Positions 26,446 to 35,741 of a stretch of 64,000 nucleotides of DNA are shown here, piece by piece (position 1 is the stretch's first letter; each line of letters begins with the position of its first letter). The position numbers and the translations under genes were made by a program. The stretch is taken from positions 186,001 to 250,000 of the forward strand of contig NZ_LVJH01000070.1 in assembly GCF_001637205.1 (NCBI RefSeq), in the 5' to 3' direction. The notes beneath the pieces are model-generated. The model ran no database searches and had not been told where the DNA came from. It was given only the letters and a program-made list of their open reading frames with translations. The DNA comes from Paenibacillus glacialis (lineage in GTDB: Bacteria > Bacillota > Bacilli > Paenibacillales > Paenibacillaceae).

Positions 26446-26943
26446 TTACCATTTACTTTTAGTTGAAGACTTTCTTCTCAGGATCAGCCATAATCCTACA
26501 GCGATCAGAAGAATCGATACAAGATATAATACCCCTGTTTGCATCAGACTTAACAGGATTAAAACAATTGAAAGTAATCCAAGAATAATGGATACCCATA
26601 AAGCCATACTAGATCGCGGACTCTCATATATATAATACTCATATAGTCCAACGGCTATACCCAAGATCAACGCAGGCCACAAATGAGACATCAAACCCCA
26701 GCCCCAAATGTTACATATACCAAAGAGTAATCCCCACACCGTTAATATCCCGCCCGGAATAAGAAGGATCGACTGCCCACGACGACTGAAATAAAGTGCA
26801 TGCAAGAGTAAACCAGGAATTAATATAGCCAATGGCCAGAGGGAACGACCAAGAAAACCAAATACCCCAAGTTTCCCCAATAAAATGACAATACCCGCAA
26901 TGATAATTAACAGTCCTAACTTTACATCTTTTTTGAAAGTCAT
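26446..26943 (-). CDS. Multi-pass membrane protein with LiaF/DUF5668-like segments
   Basis: 165 residues from the ATG at 26943, which has GAGGGTG upstream; a longer frame to 26988 has no site. Predicted topology is about six short hydrophobic segments. Two segments repeat the pattern LGLLIIIAGIVILLGKLG and SLWPLAILIPGLLL, typical of the N-terminal membrane module of LiaF-type envelope-stress proteins, but the cytoplasmic or C-terminal LiaF domain is absent. The function is unknown. Confidence 0.6.
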   Translation of the reverse strand: MTFKKDVKLGLLIIIAGIVILLGKLGVFGFLGRSLWPLAILIPGLLLHALYFSRRGQSILLIPGGILTVWGLLFGICNIWGWGLMSHLWPALILGIAVGLYEYYIYESPRSSMALWVSIILGLLSIVLILLSLMQTGVLYLVSILLIAVGLWLILRRKSSTKSKW

Positions 26944-27051
26944 TTCACACCCTCTTTTCTCCAAAATGCCATCAGGTCGGTATAACACCGAAATCTTTTT
27001 TTCATCATTATTGTATCTGAATTATGAAAAAAAAACCATAATTATAGATAA

Positions 27052-27090
27052 AGAAACGGATATCATCTGTTTAGGATGATATCCGTTTCT
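27052..27090. repeat. Perfect 16-bp inverted repeat without T-tract
   Basis: AGAAACGGATATCATC (27052-27067), 7-nt loop, exact complement 27075-27090. It lies after the terC gene at 27125. It may stop transcription, but its core recurs at 8713 and 38780; see findings. Confidence 0.75.
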
Positions 27091-27124
27091 AAGAGAAATA
27101 TTAAACAAGTTTATAAGTACCATT

Positions 27125-27790
27125 TCAATGCTGTAACTTATGGTTCAACATTTTCTTAAATCCACCTGCTAAAATCACAAATATAGCTAGTAAAAGAGGA
27201 AATAACGAATAACCTATCGGTAAAAGGGCTGACATGTATTCTCCGAAACTAGCATCGTGAAGCATCATCTCTCCACCCGTGTACCCTAATATCCCTGCAC
27301 CCAAATAAATAAGGATAGGATAACGCTGTAACCAATTCACAATAATATTACTACCGTAGATCACAATAGGTATACTGAACGCAGTTCCAATAACAATTAA
27401 GGCTAAATCGCCTTTGGCTAAACCTGCAATAGCTAGTACATTATCAAGACTCATGATGAAGTCTGCTGCAAGTATGGTACGGACCGCTTTTGAAATTGTC
27501 GGTGTTTCACCCAGCCTGATCTCTTTCTTCTCTTCCAATAACAATTGGAATGCTATCCATAACAACATCAATCCTCCGACGGCTTGGAGAAATGGAATTT
27601 TCAACATCAATAAGGCAACAAAAGTTAGAAGAATTCTAAGGACAACAGCACCTAGAGCTCCCCACCATACCGTTTTTTTACGCTGTGGTGGAGGCAAATC
27701 TTTACTTGCTAATGCTATAACGACAGCGTTATCCCCACTCAACACTAAATTGATAACAAGAATTTCTAATAACAACCAAATTTGTTCCAT
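27125..27790 (-). CDS. TerC family integral membrane protein (YjbE/YceF type)
   Basis: 221 residues with seven hydrophobic segments. The two family motifs with membrane-embedded aspartates are visible: NLVLSGDNAVV near residue 18 and FIMSLDNVLAI near 115. Family members in B. subtilis export Mn2+ and help load secreted enzymes with metal. AGGAGGGG precedes the ATG at 27790. Divergent from a second TerC gene 128 bp away. No yybP-ykoY riboswitch is seen in the short gap. Confidence 0.85.
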   Translation of the reverse strand: MEQIWLLLEILVINLVLSGDNAVVIALASKDLPPPQRKKTVWWGALGAVVLRILLTFVALLMLKIPFLQAVGGLMLLWIAFQLLLEEKKEIRLGETPTISKAVRTILAADFIMSLDNVLAIAGLAKGDLALIVIGTAFSIPIVIYGSNIIVNWLQRYPILIYLGAGILGYTGGEMMLHDASFGEYMSALLPIGYSLFPLLLAIFVILAGGFKKMLNHKLQH

Positions 27791-27918
27791 GGTACAACCC
27801 CTCCTATTATTACTTGTATGAATAAATAAGAGGAGCTATGCTAGAGATAACATATTTTTTTATTTATGACTCCGATTTGTTATCGGATGCGTACATCATA
27901 TAAAGGAGTGACACATCA

Positions 27919-28611
27919 ATGGACACAACAGTACTCGGATTTCTCGCTTCACTAATGAACATCATATTTCTCGATCTCATCCTCGCAGGAGATAACGCAA
28001 TCGTCATAGGTTTAGCTGCTAGAAATTTGCAGCCCTCTACTCAGAAAAAAGCTATTATTTACGGAACAGCTGGTGCGGTCGTACTCAGAATTCTCGCTAC
28101 GATCGTCGTATTGTGGCTACTTAATATTCCGTGGTTGCTGTTAATTGGAGGCATTCTGCTTGTCTGGATTGCGTACAAGTTGATGACTGATGATGATGCC
28201 CACACTGATGTCAAAGCAGGTCAGTCATTATGGGCTGCAGTTAGAACCATTATTATCGCTGATGCTGCGATGGGTATAGATAATGTTATTGCTGTCGCCG
28301 GAGCTGCTAATCACAATCTTGTATTAGTTATTATTGGTTTGTTAATCAGTGTTCCTATTGTCGTCTGGGGAAGTACACTATTTATCAAATTAATCTCACG
28401 ATTCCCATGGATTATTTATTTAGGATCCATCGTACTTGGATATACAGCATCCAATATGATGACTGAAGAAAAGAAATTACAACCATTTTTTGAACACTAC
28501 CCTGCTCTTCGTATTGTATTCATCCTTATCGTCACCACTGGCATCCTCGTTGCAGGATTCATAAAGATTAGAGCAAATAAACGTAATAACATGACAGCTT
28601 CAAATATTTAG
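27919..28611 (+). CDS. TerC family integral membrane protein (second paralogue)
   Basis: 230 residues, same fold as its divergent neighbour: ILAGDNAIVIGLAAR and AAMGIDNVIAVAGAA, with seven hydrophobic segments. The proteins resemble each other along their length (for example VVLRIL, PIVIYGS versus PIVVWGS, YLGAGILGYTGGEMM versus YLGSIVLGYTASNMM), so an old duplication is likely. AAAGGAG precedes the ATG at 27919. Probable Mn2+ exporter; whether the two work together is unknown. Confidence 0.85.
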   Translation: MDTTVLGFLASLMNIIFLDLILAGDNAIVIGLAARNLQPSTQKKAIIYGTAGAVVLRILATIVVLWLLNIPWLLLIGGILLVWIAYKLMTDDDAHTDVKAGQSLWAAVRTIIIADAAMGIDNVIAVAGAANHNLVLVIIGLLISVPIVVWGSTLFIKLISRFPWIIYLGSIVLGYTASNMMTEEKKLQPFFEHYPALRIVFILIVTTGILVAGFIKIRANKRNNMTASNI

Positions 28612-28685
28612 GTGTCGCTACACAGCGAAAAAACTGTCTGAAATCTTTCTGTAGGATACCGGTACGATCTGCATATACTAGACAA

Positions 28686-28724
28686 AAAAGGTAGACCAAG
28701 GTTATTTCCTTGATCTACCTTTTT
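28686..28724. terminator. Bidirectional terminator between terC and thiI
   Basis: AAAAAGGTAGACCAAGG pairs with CCTTGATCTACCTTTTT (one mismatch); A and T runs on both sides serve both converging genes. Confidence 0.9.
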
Positions 28725-28746
28725 GTTCTTTACTACTTAGAGGTAT

Positions 28747-29976
28747 CTAGAACCAATCTTCTTCTACAGGACTATCAACTTTTGTGCTTCCGTCTCCATT
28801 AGGTGTTAGCACCATCGTCTCGGTACGCTCCACGGCGTCCAAGATCATGTCATTAAGATTGGTGATGGAACGCTCAATACTTTCTACAATACGTAGGTTG
28901 GGTTTGGTCGCAGGTGAATCTGGAACAAACAAAGTACAGCAATCTTCATAAGGTTGAATAGAAAGATCATATGTCCCAATATCCTTCGCAATCGAAATAA
29001 TTTCATTCTTGTCCATCATAATCAGAGGTCTCAGAAGTGGTAATTCTGTCGCACGACCAATAGCATTCATACTTGATAAGGTCTGACTAGCCACTTGACC
29101 AAGACTATCTCCGGTTACAATTGCCAATGCACCTTCCCGTTCAGCTAGCAATGCAGCAATCCGTAGCATCGACCTACGCATTAAAGTAATGATTAATTTG
29201 TCCTGACCCTGACCCGTAAAAGAAGTTTGTACTTCTGTAAAGGGCACTAAGTGAAGCTTTATTTCGCCTGCGTATCCGGATAACACCTTCGCAAGATCTA
29301 TTACTTTTTCCTTAGCAAGTTGACTCGTAAAAGGATAACTATAGAAATGAACACATTCCGTCGTAAGTCCTCTTCGCATAGATGACCATGCTGCAACTGG
29401 ACTATCAATCCCTCCAGAGAGAAGTAACATCGCTTTGCCATTACTTCCTCTTGGGAACCCGCCTACAGCTGAAATAACTTCAAAGAAAATATAGGTTTCT
29501 GTTTCCCTAATTTCCACTCTCAGTTCTAGTTCAGGATGCTTCATACTCACATCTAACATTTCAAAATTCTTCAACAATTTGGATCCTACATGATGGTTCA
29601 TTTCATGAGAGGAGTGAGCAAACTTCTTCCATACACGTCTAGCACTCACTTTAAAAGTAGTACTTTTTTGTAAATTCAGTTCTTCTACATAACGATAACT
29701 TGTTCCTAATATGTCATCCAATTCGGACTTACACACGATAACTGGACTTATGGAGGCAATACCAAATACTTTCTTTAATGCCTGTATTGGCTCATTTGCC
29801 GTTTCTCCATTGAGATATACATAGATTCTTCCGAACTCATTCCTTAATTCCACTAAAGGAAAAGGTTCTAGAACCGATTTCACATGAAGAAATACCGAAT
29901 TCTCAAATCTTCTACGATTTTTACCTTTTAATATGAATTCTCCAAAGCGTAGTAGCAACATATCATAGATCATCAT
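28747..29976 (-). CDS. thiI: tRNA uracil 4-sulfurtransferase ThiI
   Basis: Adenylates U8 of tRNA and inserts sulfur to give 4-thiouridine; in some bacteria it also serves thiamine synthesis. 409 residues: a ferredoxin-like domain and THUMP domain (about 1-170), then the PP-loop domain with LLLSGGIDSPVAAW. There is no C-terminal rhodanese domain, as in other Bacilli, so sulfur must come directly from the partner desulfurase. The start overlaps the nifZ stop by four bases. Confidence 0.93.
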   Translation of the reverse strand: MMIYDMLLLRFGEFILKGKNRRRFENSVFLHVKSVLEPFPLVELRNEFGRIYVYLNGETANEPIQALKKVFGIASISPVIVCKSELDDILGTSYRYVEELNLQKSTTFKVSARRVWKKFAHSSHEMNHHVGSKLLKNFEMLDVSMKHPELELRVEIRETETYIFFEVISAVGGFPRGSNGKAMLLLSGGIDSPVAAWSSMRRGLTTECVHFYSYPFTSQLAKEKVIDLAKVLSGYAGEIKLHLVPFTEVQTSFTGQGQDKLIITLMRRSMLRIAALLAEREGALAIVTGDSLGQVASQTLSSMNAIGRATELPLLRPLIMMDKNEIISIAKDIGTYDLSIQPYEDCCTLFVPDSPATKPNLRIVESIERSITNLNDMILDAVERTETMVLTPNGDGSTKVDSPVEEDWF

Positions 29977-31133
29977 CTACCATTCCTTCCTTTTTCTAAT
30001 AACGGACGTAACTCCTCAACCGCGGAACGTAGTGCATGCTCCAATTGGCTTACATCTTCTTCTGTATGACTATCCCCGAGACTAATGCGAATTCCACTTG
30101 ATGCTTCTTCATTACTAAGGCCCATGGCCAACAAAACTCGGCTTGGCTTTGTATGTTTGGAGGAACAAGCCGATCTAGTAGATACTAACATCCCTTGCAA
30201 TTCCAACGTATGCATCAACACTTCCGATTTCATCCCTGGGTAAGAGAAATGCACAATATGGGGTGCACCGCTCTCATGGCTATGAAGGTGTAAACCTTGA
30301 ATATCTCTAATTATTCCATGAATTCGATCTCGTAGAATAGAAACATCTTTCGTAAACGACGTTTGTCGTACCGATGCCATTCGCATCGCTTTAGCCATAG
30401 CTACAAAATGCGGCGTATTTTCCGTTCCTGCACGTAATCCAAATTCCTGAGATCCTCCAGTTAGAAGCGGTGTTAACTTCAAGCCTTCTCGAACATATAG
30501 TATCCCAGTTCCCTTAGGACCACGAAACTTATGAGCAGAGAGCGTATATAGATCCACACACCACCTATTCAAATCCACAGGTAACTTACCAAAACCTTGT
30601 ACCCCATCGACATGAAATAAAGTCCGTGAATTACAGCGCTTAATCTCCGTTCCGATCGTTTCTATCGGCTGTATAGCCCCCATCTCATTGTTAACGTGCA
30701 TAATACTAACTAATATTGTATCTTTTCTTATGGATGCAGTAATGGATTCTATGGTAACACAACCATGCGAATCAACCGGAAGAAAAGTAACCTCGAATCC
30801 CCACTGTTGCAGTTGAAGAAAACTTTCATATACAGAAGCATGCTCAACCGTCGTCGTGATCAAATGCTTCCCACGACCCATATATTGGAGAGCTGCACCT
30901 TTAATTGCCAAGTTATTACCTTCAGTCGCTCCCGAAGTGAATACAATTTCTGAAGATTTAACCTGCAATGCACTCGCGCAAACTTCACGTGCACGCGTAA
31001 TGAGTTTTACAGCATTCCCACCCAATTGATGAATGGAAGATGGGTTTCCATAATGCTTGTTCATCACCTCAGTTAAGGTGCGTATGACTTCTTCATACGG
31101 TGGCGTACTTGCAGCATGATCCCAGTAGATCAT
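29973..31133 (-). CDS. nifZ: Cysteine desulfurase, ThiI partner (NifZ type)
   Basis: PLP-dependent class V aminotransferase fold, 386 residues. Substrate and cofactor motifs: DHAASTPP, TSGATEGNN, VNNEMGAIQP, the PLP lysine in LSAHKFRGPKG, RAGTENTP, and the active-site cysteine in STRSACSSKHTKPS. Paired and overlapping with thiI, as NifZ-ThiI in B. subtilis, where it is dedicated to 4-thiouridine. No Fe-S scaffold gene is adjacent, which supports the tRNA role. Confidence 0.88.
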   Translation of the reverse strand: MIYWDHAASTPPYEEVIRTLTEVMNKHYGNPSSIHQLGGNAVKLITRAREVCASALQVKSSEIVFTSGATEGNNLAIKGAALQYMGRGKHLITTTVEHASVYESFLQLQQWGFEVTFLPVDSHGCVTIESITASIRKDTILVSIMHVNNEMGAIQPIETIGTEIKRCNSRTLFHVDGVQGFGKLPVDLNRWCVDLYTLSAHKFRGPKGTGILYVREGLKLTPLLTGGSQEFGLRAGTENTPHFVAMAKAMRMASVRQTSFTKDVSILRDRIHGIIRDIQGLHLHSHESGAPHIVHFSYPGMKSEVLMHTLELQGMLVSTRSACSSKHTKPSRVLLAMGLSNEEASSGIRISLGDSHTEEDVSQLEHALRSAVEELRPLLEKGRNGR

Positions 31134-31265
31134 TTAAGATTTCCACCTTTCTTTTTCGACAACGCAAAAAGATCAAACGTTGGAGTGGGCGTAAGTACTC
31201 TTACTCTCTTTCACCCTGGTGCCTCCCCCGTGTGATCCCTTGTATATGACTATGTAGTTGTCACT

Positions 31266-31976
31266 CTATACTTCGTATTTGGCACGAGCAGCCTGAACCT
31301 TAGTTATATATTTTCTCGTCTCTAAAGGGAGTGAGTTCAAATTATTCATTAGTTCGGCATCTGTCGTTACACCAAGCCGCTGAACTCTTCCTGGTCCAGC
31401 ATTATATGCGGCAAGAGCTATATTCTCTTGTCCATCAAAGCGCTTTAATTGATAAGATAGATATCTTGTTCCTGCATCGATATTCTCAGCTGGGTCAAAT
31501 GAATCCCTAACTCCCAAACCTTGTGCCGTCCCATCCATTAATTGCATTAATCCTTTGGCTCCAGCTGAGGATACCACTTGTGGATTAAAGGATGATTCTG
31601 TATCAATGACGGCTTTAATTAACGATTCAGATATGCCATATTTACGACTCGCTTGTTGAATCAGATCATTATAAGTTGTAGGTAACGATTCCCCTGATTT
31701 GGTCTTCGTTTCAGTGATCGTCGTATCATCCATACTCACAGCTCCAAGTTGCTGCCATAACAGCCCGTCACTCCATGAAACACCAGGATTCAATGGTGCC
31801 CCGCTATCTGGCGCTGACACTTCAGACGTGGTCATCATCTGGTTCAACAATACATCAAACTCGGATCCACCAGTATTTGTATTAAGTATGCTCTGTATAA
31901 GGTCATTTTTATCCTGTATCGTAGCATTTTCTTGTAGACTTATAAGTTGTTTAGCAGTTACCGAGTCTATCTGCAT
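31266..31976 (-). CDS. Lytic transglycosylase with SLT domain
   Basis: Cleaves the MurNAc-GlcNAc bond of peptidoglycan. About 236 residues. The N-terminal 110 residues are of low complexity and have no signal peptide. The SLT domain (about 115-230) has SLIKAVIDTESSFNP (catalytic Glu), GAKGLMQLM, and NIALAAYNAGPGRV. The start is uncertain: Met codons at 31976 and 31982 are closest to a GGGA site, and the frame stays open to 32024. Lack of a signal suggests non-classical export or a role in the mother cell. Confidence 0.8.
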   Translation of the reverse strand: MQIDSVTAKQLISLQENATIQDKNDLIQSILNTNTGGSEFDVLLNQMMTTSEVSAPDSGAPLNPGVSWSDGLLWQQLGAVSMDDTTITETKTKSGESLPTTYNDLIQQASRKYGISESLIKAVIDTESSFNPQVVSSAGAKGLMQLMDGTAQGLGVRDSFDPAENIDAGTRYLSYQLKRFDGQENIALAAYNAGPGRVQRLGVTTDAELMNNLNSLPLETRKYITKVQAARAKYEV

Positions 31977-32142
31977 GATCATTATCCCAACTTCCATCAT
32001 AATGTGCTTCTTCCATTTTATCATGGGAATGGGACATACGCTACCTTCTCTTTAACTTCATTAAAAAAGCGAACTCCCAAACCCTCATGTGAGGCTTCAG
32101 AAAGTCCACTTTTAATATGTGTATTCGAGTACGAGGCATTAA

Positions 32143-32556
32143 CTATCTTGTAAAAGGCATAAGCACAAAATAACTGATGGTAGCTAAAATCCCAAGAGCC
32201 ATCGACCAGCCTCCGGTTGCTTTGTTTCCTTGTGAAAAGGCATAATATCCAATAATCGCCGCAACGGGACCAAGGACGATAGACCACATGAACAAAGATA
32301 TAACACCAAATGCCAGCCCCACATATCCGGCCATTTGCCCTGTTCTTGACTCCATTATATCCGCATCATCATCATTAGAGATACCGGAAGGGGCTGGAGC
32401 GATTTCTGCTGCATATTCTTCTCCAAACTCTTCATTATGATCGTGATTCAGACGTGGATAATCAACACGTTTTGCATGAAGTATTCTTTCTTTACGAATA
32501 CTTTCATTCTCGGAATGACCATGATTCTTATCTGAGCCTTGTTTATTTCTTCCCAA
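32143..32556 (-). CDS. Small membrane protein with DUF4190-like C-terminus
   Basis: 137 residues. The start is TTG at 32556 with AGGAGGTG six bases upstream. A hydrophilic His/Glu/Asp-rich N-terminal 75 residues includes HNEEFGEEYAAE. Two membrane segments follow (about 78-103 and 110-133) with AFGVISLFMWSIVLGPVAAIIGYYAFSQG, the DUF4190-like pattern. The function is unknown. The NEEFGEE heptapeptide recurs in the neighbouring DUF1540 protein. Confidence 0.65.
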   Translation of the reverse strand: MGRNKQGSDKNHGHSENESIRKERILHAKRVDYPRLNHDHNEEFGEEYAAEIAPAPSGISNDDDADIMESRTGQMAGYVGLAFGVISLFMWSIVLGPVAAIIGYYAFSQGNKATGGWSMALGILATISYFVLMPFTR

Positions 32557-32599
32557 TTACAACACCTCCTATTTCGTTTGAAAAGACATGTACCTCCCC

Positions 32600-32821
32600 C
32601 TACGACCGTGGTCTAAATGTTAAACAACATGTCGCAGCGGACGTTCGAGCCTTATCCTTATGGTCATTAAAATGCTCTTCTCCAAATTCTTCATTCAAAT
32701 TCCGACTTGCATGAGCATCGATTTCAATCACAATCTTCTCAGCTTGACATAAATTCGCTTCTCCCCAAAAGTGACAATTGCTTACGCTACACTTAACTAA
32801 TGTCTTGGGCTCATTTATCAT
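32600..32821 (-). CDS. DUF1540 domain protein (small cysteine protein)
   Basis: 73 residues from the ATG at 32821, which has GAGGTG six bases upstream; the longer frame to 32941 has no site. The DUF1540 core VKCSVSNCHFWGEANLCQAEKI has three spaced cysteines, with a further CC pair near the end (SAATCCLTF). The pattern suggests a metal site. The function is unknown; members are common in spore formers. Confidence 0.75.
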   Translation of the reverse strand: MINEPKTLVKCSVSNCHFWGEANLCQAEKIVIEIDAHASRNLNEEFGEEHFNDHKDKARTSAATCCLTFRPRS

Positions 32822-32950
32822 TAAGATCACCTCTTCTTCATTGTCTCCGACACCGTGTACTGATATGCGAATATGAAGATGTAAGTTGATGGCATAATGC
32901 AAAGAATAATCCATTTCACTACATGATTTCTCTATTCTCAATACAAATTA

Positions 32951-32990
32951 AAACGGCTGAGCTGTCCCTAGTTAGGACGACTCAGCCGTT
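32951..32990 (-). terminator. Intrinsic terminator after ypuI
   Basis: AACGGCTGAG / CTCAGCCGTT outer stem with inner GTCC/GGAC pairs; TTTTAATTT follows on the minus strand. Confidence 0.85.
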
Positions 32991-33034
32991 ATGTAATATT
33001 CAGCATTTAATAATACAATTAATTTAGGTTTTAA

Positions 33035-33544
33035 CTAAGCATGACTACGTTGACTTTGCATCCGACGCTCTGTTAAATAATCACTTTCATAATACGTAAG
33101 GTCATCTCTTAACTCTTCATACACTTTAGTAATATTTAGAATGATGTTACGCGCTTCTTGAATAGGCTTGATACGGAAGCGAATCGCATCTTGTCCTGTA
33201 TAAGCGTAACGGCCGTCTTCAGCATAACTTTCATTTTTAGGGTAAAAGAAATTGTTGACGCAGTGATGATATACATTGTAGAGAGCCTTTTCGGCAAATT
33301 CGATATCAAAATTTGCTCGACGCAGAACCACACCTAATTTCTCATAAGACACTTCAGAGAAGACAAGTAAGTGGCGCAGTTCGGACAAAAATCCTTTGTA
33401 AAATTGAACCATTTCTTCATCGAATTGCTCTGTTGTCAATTGCGGCAGCGCATACTCATTCAGAAATATCTCTGTTCTTTCAATACCAAATTTTAATTTT
33501 TCTCTTGTGGATTCACACAATTTTTGAATATTGGCTGCTGACAT
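33035..33544 (-). CDS. ypuI: DUF3907 family protein (YpuI-like)
   Basis: 169 residues, mostly helical, no signal peptide. Recognisable family features are a four-helix style N-terminus with IETFLN-like TEIFLNEY, a middle NVYHHCVNNFFYPKNESYAEDGRYAYTG, and an end with LRDDLTYYESDYLTER. The function is unknown. It has its own terminator and is divergent from the S8 protease. Confidence 0.7.
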   Translation of the reverse strand: MSAANIQKLCESTREKLKFGIERTEIFLNEYALPQLTTEQFDEEMVQFYKGFLSELRHLLVFSEVSYEKLGVVLRRANFDIEFAEKALYNVYHHCVNNFFYPKNESYAEDGRYAYTGQDAIRFRIKPIQEARNIILNITKVYEELRDDLTYYESDYLTERRMQSQRSHA

Positions 33545-33774
33545 GATCGTTAGCTCCCCCTTAATTGTACCTACGTCAATAGTTAAAGGTTTTTATACCT
33601 TATACTATAGATTTCACTTGTATTATCCTACCATATATTACTTTGAAGCGGTATACTTTTCTGCCTTAAATCTATTACTCAAGTTAGATCATTTCAACCC
33701 TCACATGACGAATAAAAACACAGCTACTTCCTAACGATAAAGAAAAGCTTTAGATCGCTATAGGAGGTATTGAT

Positions 33775-35670
33775 ATGTCCCGCAAAATATGGTTAGGTTC
33801 AGGAGTGTTAGTAGCTGTAGCAATGATAACAACCTTGATGTTGATACCGAATTCTAATACGAGTTCCAAGCAAATTTCGAGAACTCCGGTAGCTAATCCT
33901 CAACAAGAAGAGCACTTGAAACAAACAATAATGAATCATGATATTTCGTCCACAGATCATTTGACTCGAGCAGATGCGAAAGAGCATCTTTCTAACATGG
34001 CAGACCAATTCAATTCGTCGAGCAAACAGCAGATTAATCAGTATATCCAACAATTGCAAAAGGATCATCATCATATTCAGTTGCTGACATGGATTGATTT
34101 CTCTAAACAACATTCTAGCGCATACCAAGCAAAAAACTTATCATGGGACACGAACAATAACAAAGATTTTAACACATATCAAAAATTAGCTACAAACCAA
34201 TTACGGAATCATCGTTCCTATGAATCACCATCATTCAAAGTGAAGGATACCCAATATTTCATTATGGCTGAACCTTCAACACAGGGGAACAAAGGAATTA
34301 TCGCTTTAATTAGTCAACATGTTTTGAATGAAGTCTCCAATCACCAGAAACGTAATTTAAGGTTAATTCCTTATCCTAAAGAAGGTAACTATCGCGTGGA
34401 ATCTGTAGAGACGAATACACTTCGAGACATTACCGTGAAGACCGGACACGATAATGAAAAGGCCAGTCATTATTATGAAAATGAGATTGTTGTACACTTC
34501 CGTGAAGAAATGTCAGATAAAACATTGATGGCCATTTCCAAAGAGATTAAAAGTAATTGGATTCGCAAAATGGGTTATGCATACGTATTTCATGCTGATC
34601 ATATGAACTATTCACAACTCAAGACTTTTTTCATGAATAAATATCATCCCAATTATGTGGAACCTCACTATCTATATTTAACCAATGATGATTTAACTAA
34701 AGACAAGAACACTTCCGTTACACCTAACATTCCAAATGATCTGCTGTTCTCCAAATATCAATGGAATCTACCCGCAATTAAGACGAACAAAGGGTGGGAA
34801 TTAACCAAGGGGAGCAAAGATGTGATTATTGCAGTCGTGGACACAGGTGTCGACTTGAAGCATCCTGACTTGAAAGGCAACCTTATTGATGGATATAACG
34901 TCGTTGATCCTTCCGCTCAACCTAAAGACGATGTAGGCCATGGCACGCATGTTGCTGGCATTATAGGTGCTGTAGTCAACAATAATGAAGGTGTAGCAGG
35001 TATTAGTTGGTACAATAAAGTCATGCCGATTAAAGCACTTGACAGTTCTGGAGCTGGTACAACCTATTCCGTAGCAGAAGGGGTTATATGGGCGACTGAT
35101 CATGGAGCTAAAGTCATCAACATGAGCCTAGGGAATTATGCTGACTCTGAATTCCTGCATGATGCTATAAAATACGCTTATAACCGAGATGTTGTCATCG
35201 TGGCTGCTACAGGTAATGATAATACAGAGCGACCAGGATATCCTGCTGCTTATCCCGAAGTATTCTCCGTGTCAGCCACTGATTCGAATATGAAGCGAGC
35301 TTCATTCTCTAACTATGGAGATTATGTTGATGTTGTAGCACCAGGTGAAAGTATAGCAAGTACCTATCTAAATAATGAATATGCCGCGCTTTCTGGAACT
35401 TCAATGGCTAGTCCCCATGTTGCTGCGCTAGCAGGGCTCATCAGGTCCAGAAATCCAAATCTAAATAATGAAGAAGTCATGACTTTGATGCGTGAAAGTG
35501 TTGTGGATTTAGGGGATGCGGGTAGAGATAAGTATTTCGGTTATGGACAAGTCGATATTTACAAAGCTCTTAATGCTGCAGGTAACGGATCTTCTCCACT
35601 TCAATTCTGGCCACAGCATGTACAAAATCTAATGCAATCAGTTATTCAGAGAAAACAATCATCAAAGTAA
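33775..35670 (+). CDS. Subtilisin-family (S8) serine protease with long N-terminal extension
   Basis: 631 residues. An N-terminal membrane segment (about 5-25) acts as signal or anchor. About 310 residues without recognisable catalytic features follow, including a possible propeptide-like part (about 225-305). The S8 domain then spans about 330-610. Catalytic residues: Asp356 (VVDTGVD), His389 (GHGTHVAG), Ser543 (SGTSMASPH), oxyanion Asn481. AGGAGG precedes the ATG at 33775. It most resembles cell-surface or secreted proteases of Bacilli. Substrate unknown. Confidence 0.9.
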   Translation: MSRKIWLGSGVLVAVAMITTLMLIPNSNTSSKQISRTPVANPQQEEHLKQTIMNHDISSTDHLTRADAKEHLSNMADQFNSSSKQQINQYIQQLQKDHHHIQLLTWIDFSKQHSSAYQAKNLSWDTNNNKDFNTYQKLATNQLRNHRSYESPSFKVKDTQYFIMAEPSTQGNKGIIALISQHVLNEVSNHQKRNLRLIPYPKEGNYRVESVETNTLRDITVKTGHDNEKASHYYENEIVVHFREEMSDKTLMAISKEIKSNWIRKMGYAYVFHADHMNYSQLKTFFMNKYHPNYVEPHYLYLTNDDLTKDKNTSVTPNIPNDLLFSKYQWNLPAIKTNKGWELTKGSKDVIIAVVDTGVDLKHPDLKGNLIDGYNVVDPSAQPKDDVGHGTHVAGIIGAVVNNNEGVAGISWYNKVMPIKALDSSGAGTTYSVAEGVIWATDHGAKVINMSLGNYADSEFLHDAIKYAYNRDVVIVAATGNDNTERPGYPAAYPEVFSVSATDSNMKRASFSNYGDYVDVVAPGESIASTYLNNEYAALSGTSMASPHVAALAGLIRSRNPNLNNEEVMTLMRESVVDLGDAGRDKYFGYGQVDIYKALNAAGNGSSPLQFWPQHVQNLMQSVIQRKQSSK

Positions 35671-35690
35671 TTACTAATTCCTTTATAAAA

Positions 35691-35726
35691 AAACAATCCG
35701 TGCGAATACTCATACGGATTGTTTTT
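35691..35726. terminator. Terminator between the S8 protease and cotD-like genes
   Basis: AAACAATCCGT / ACGGATTGTTT stem followed by Ts; A-run on the other side makes it usable in both directions. Confidence 0.85.
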
Positions 35727-35741
35727 GTTTTTGATAATTCT

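Noticed and set aside
27791..27918. yybP-ykoY Mn riboswitch before either TerC gene
   Set aside because: The gap is only 128 bp and shared by two promoters; the conserved riboswitch core is not present on either strand.
32021..32287. 88-residue minus-strand frame after the DUF4190-like gene
   Set aside because: Mostly overlaps that gene in another frame, no ribosome site, composition unlike a real protein.
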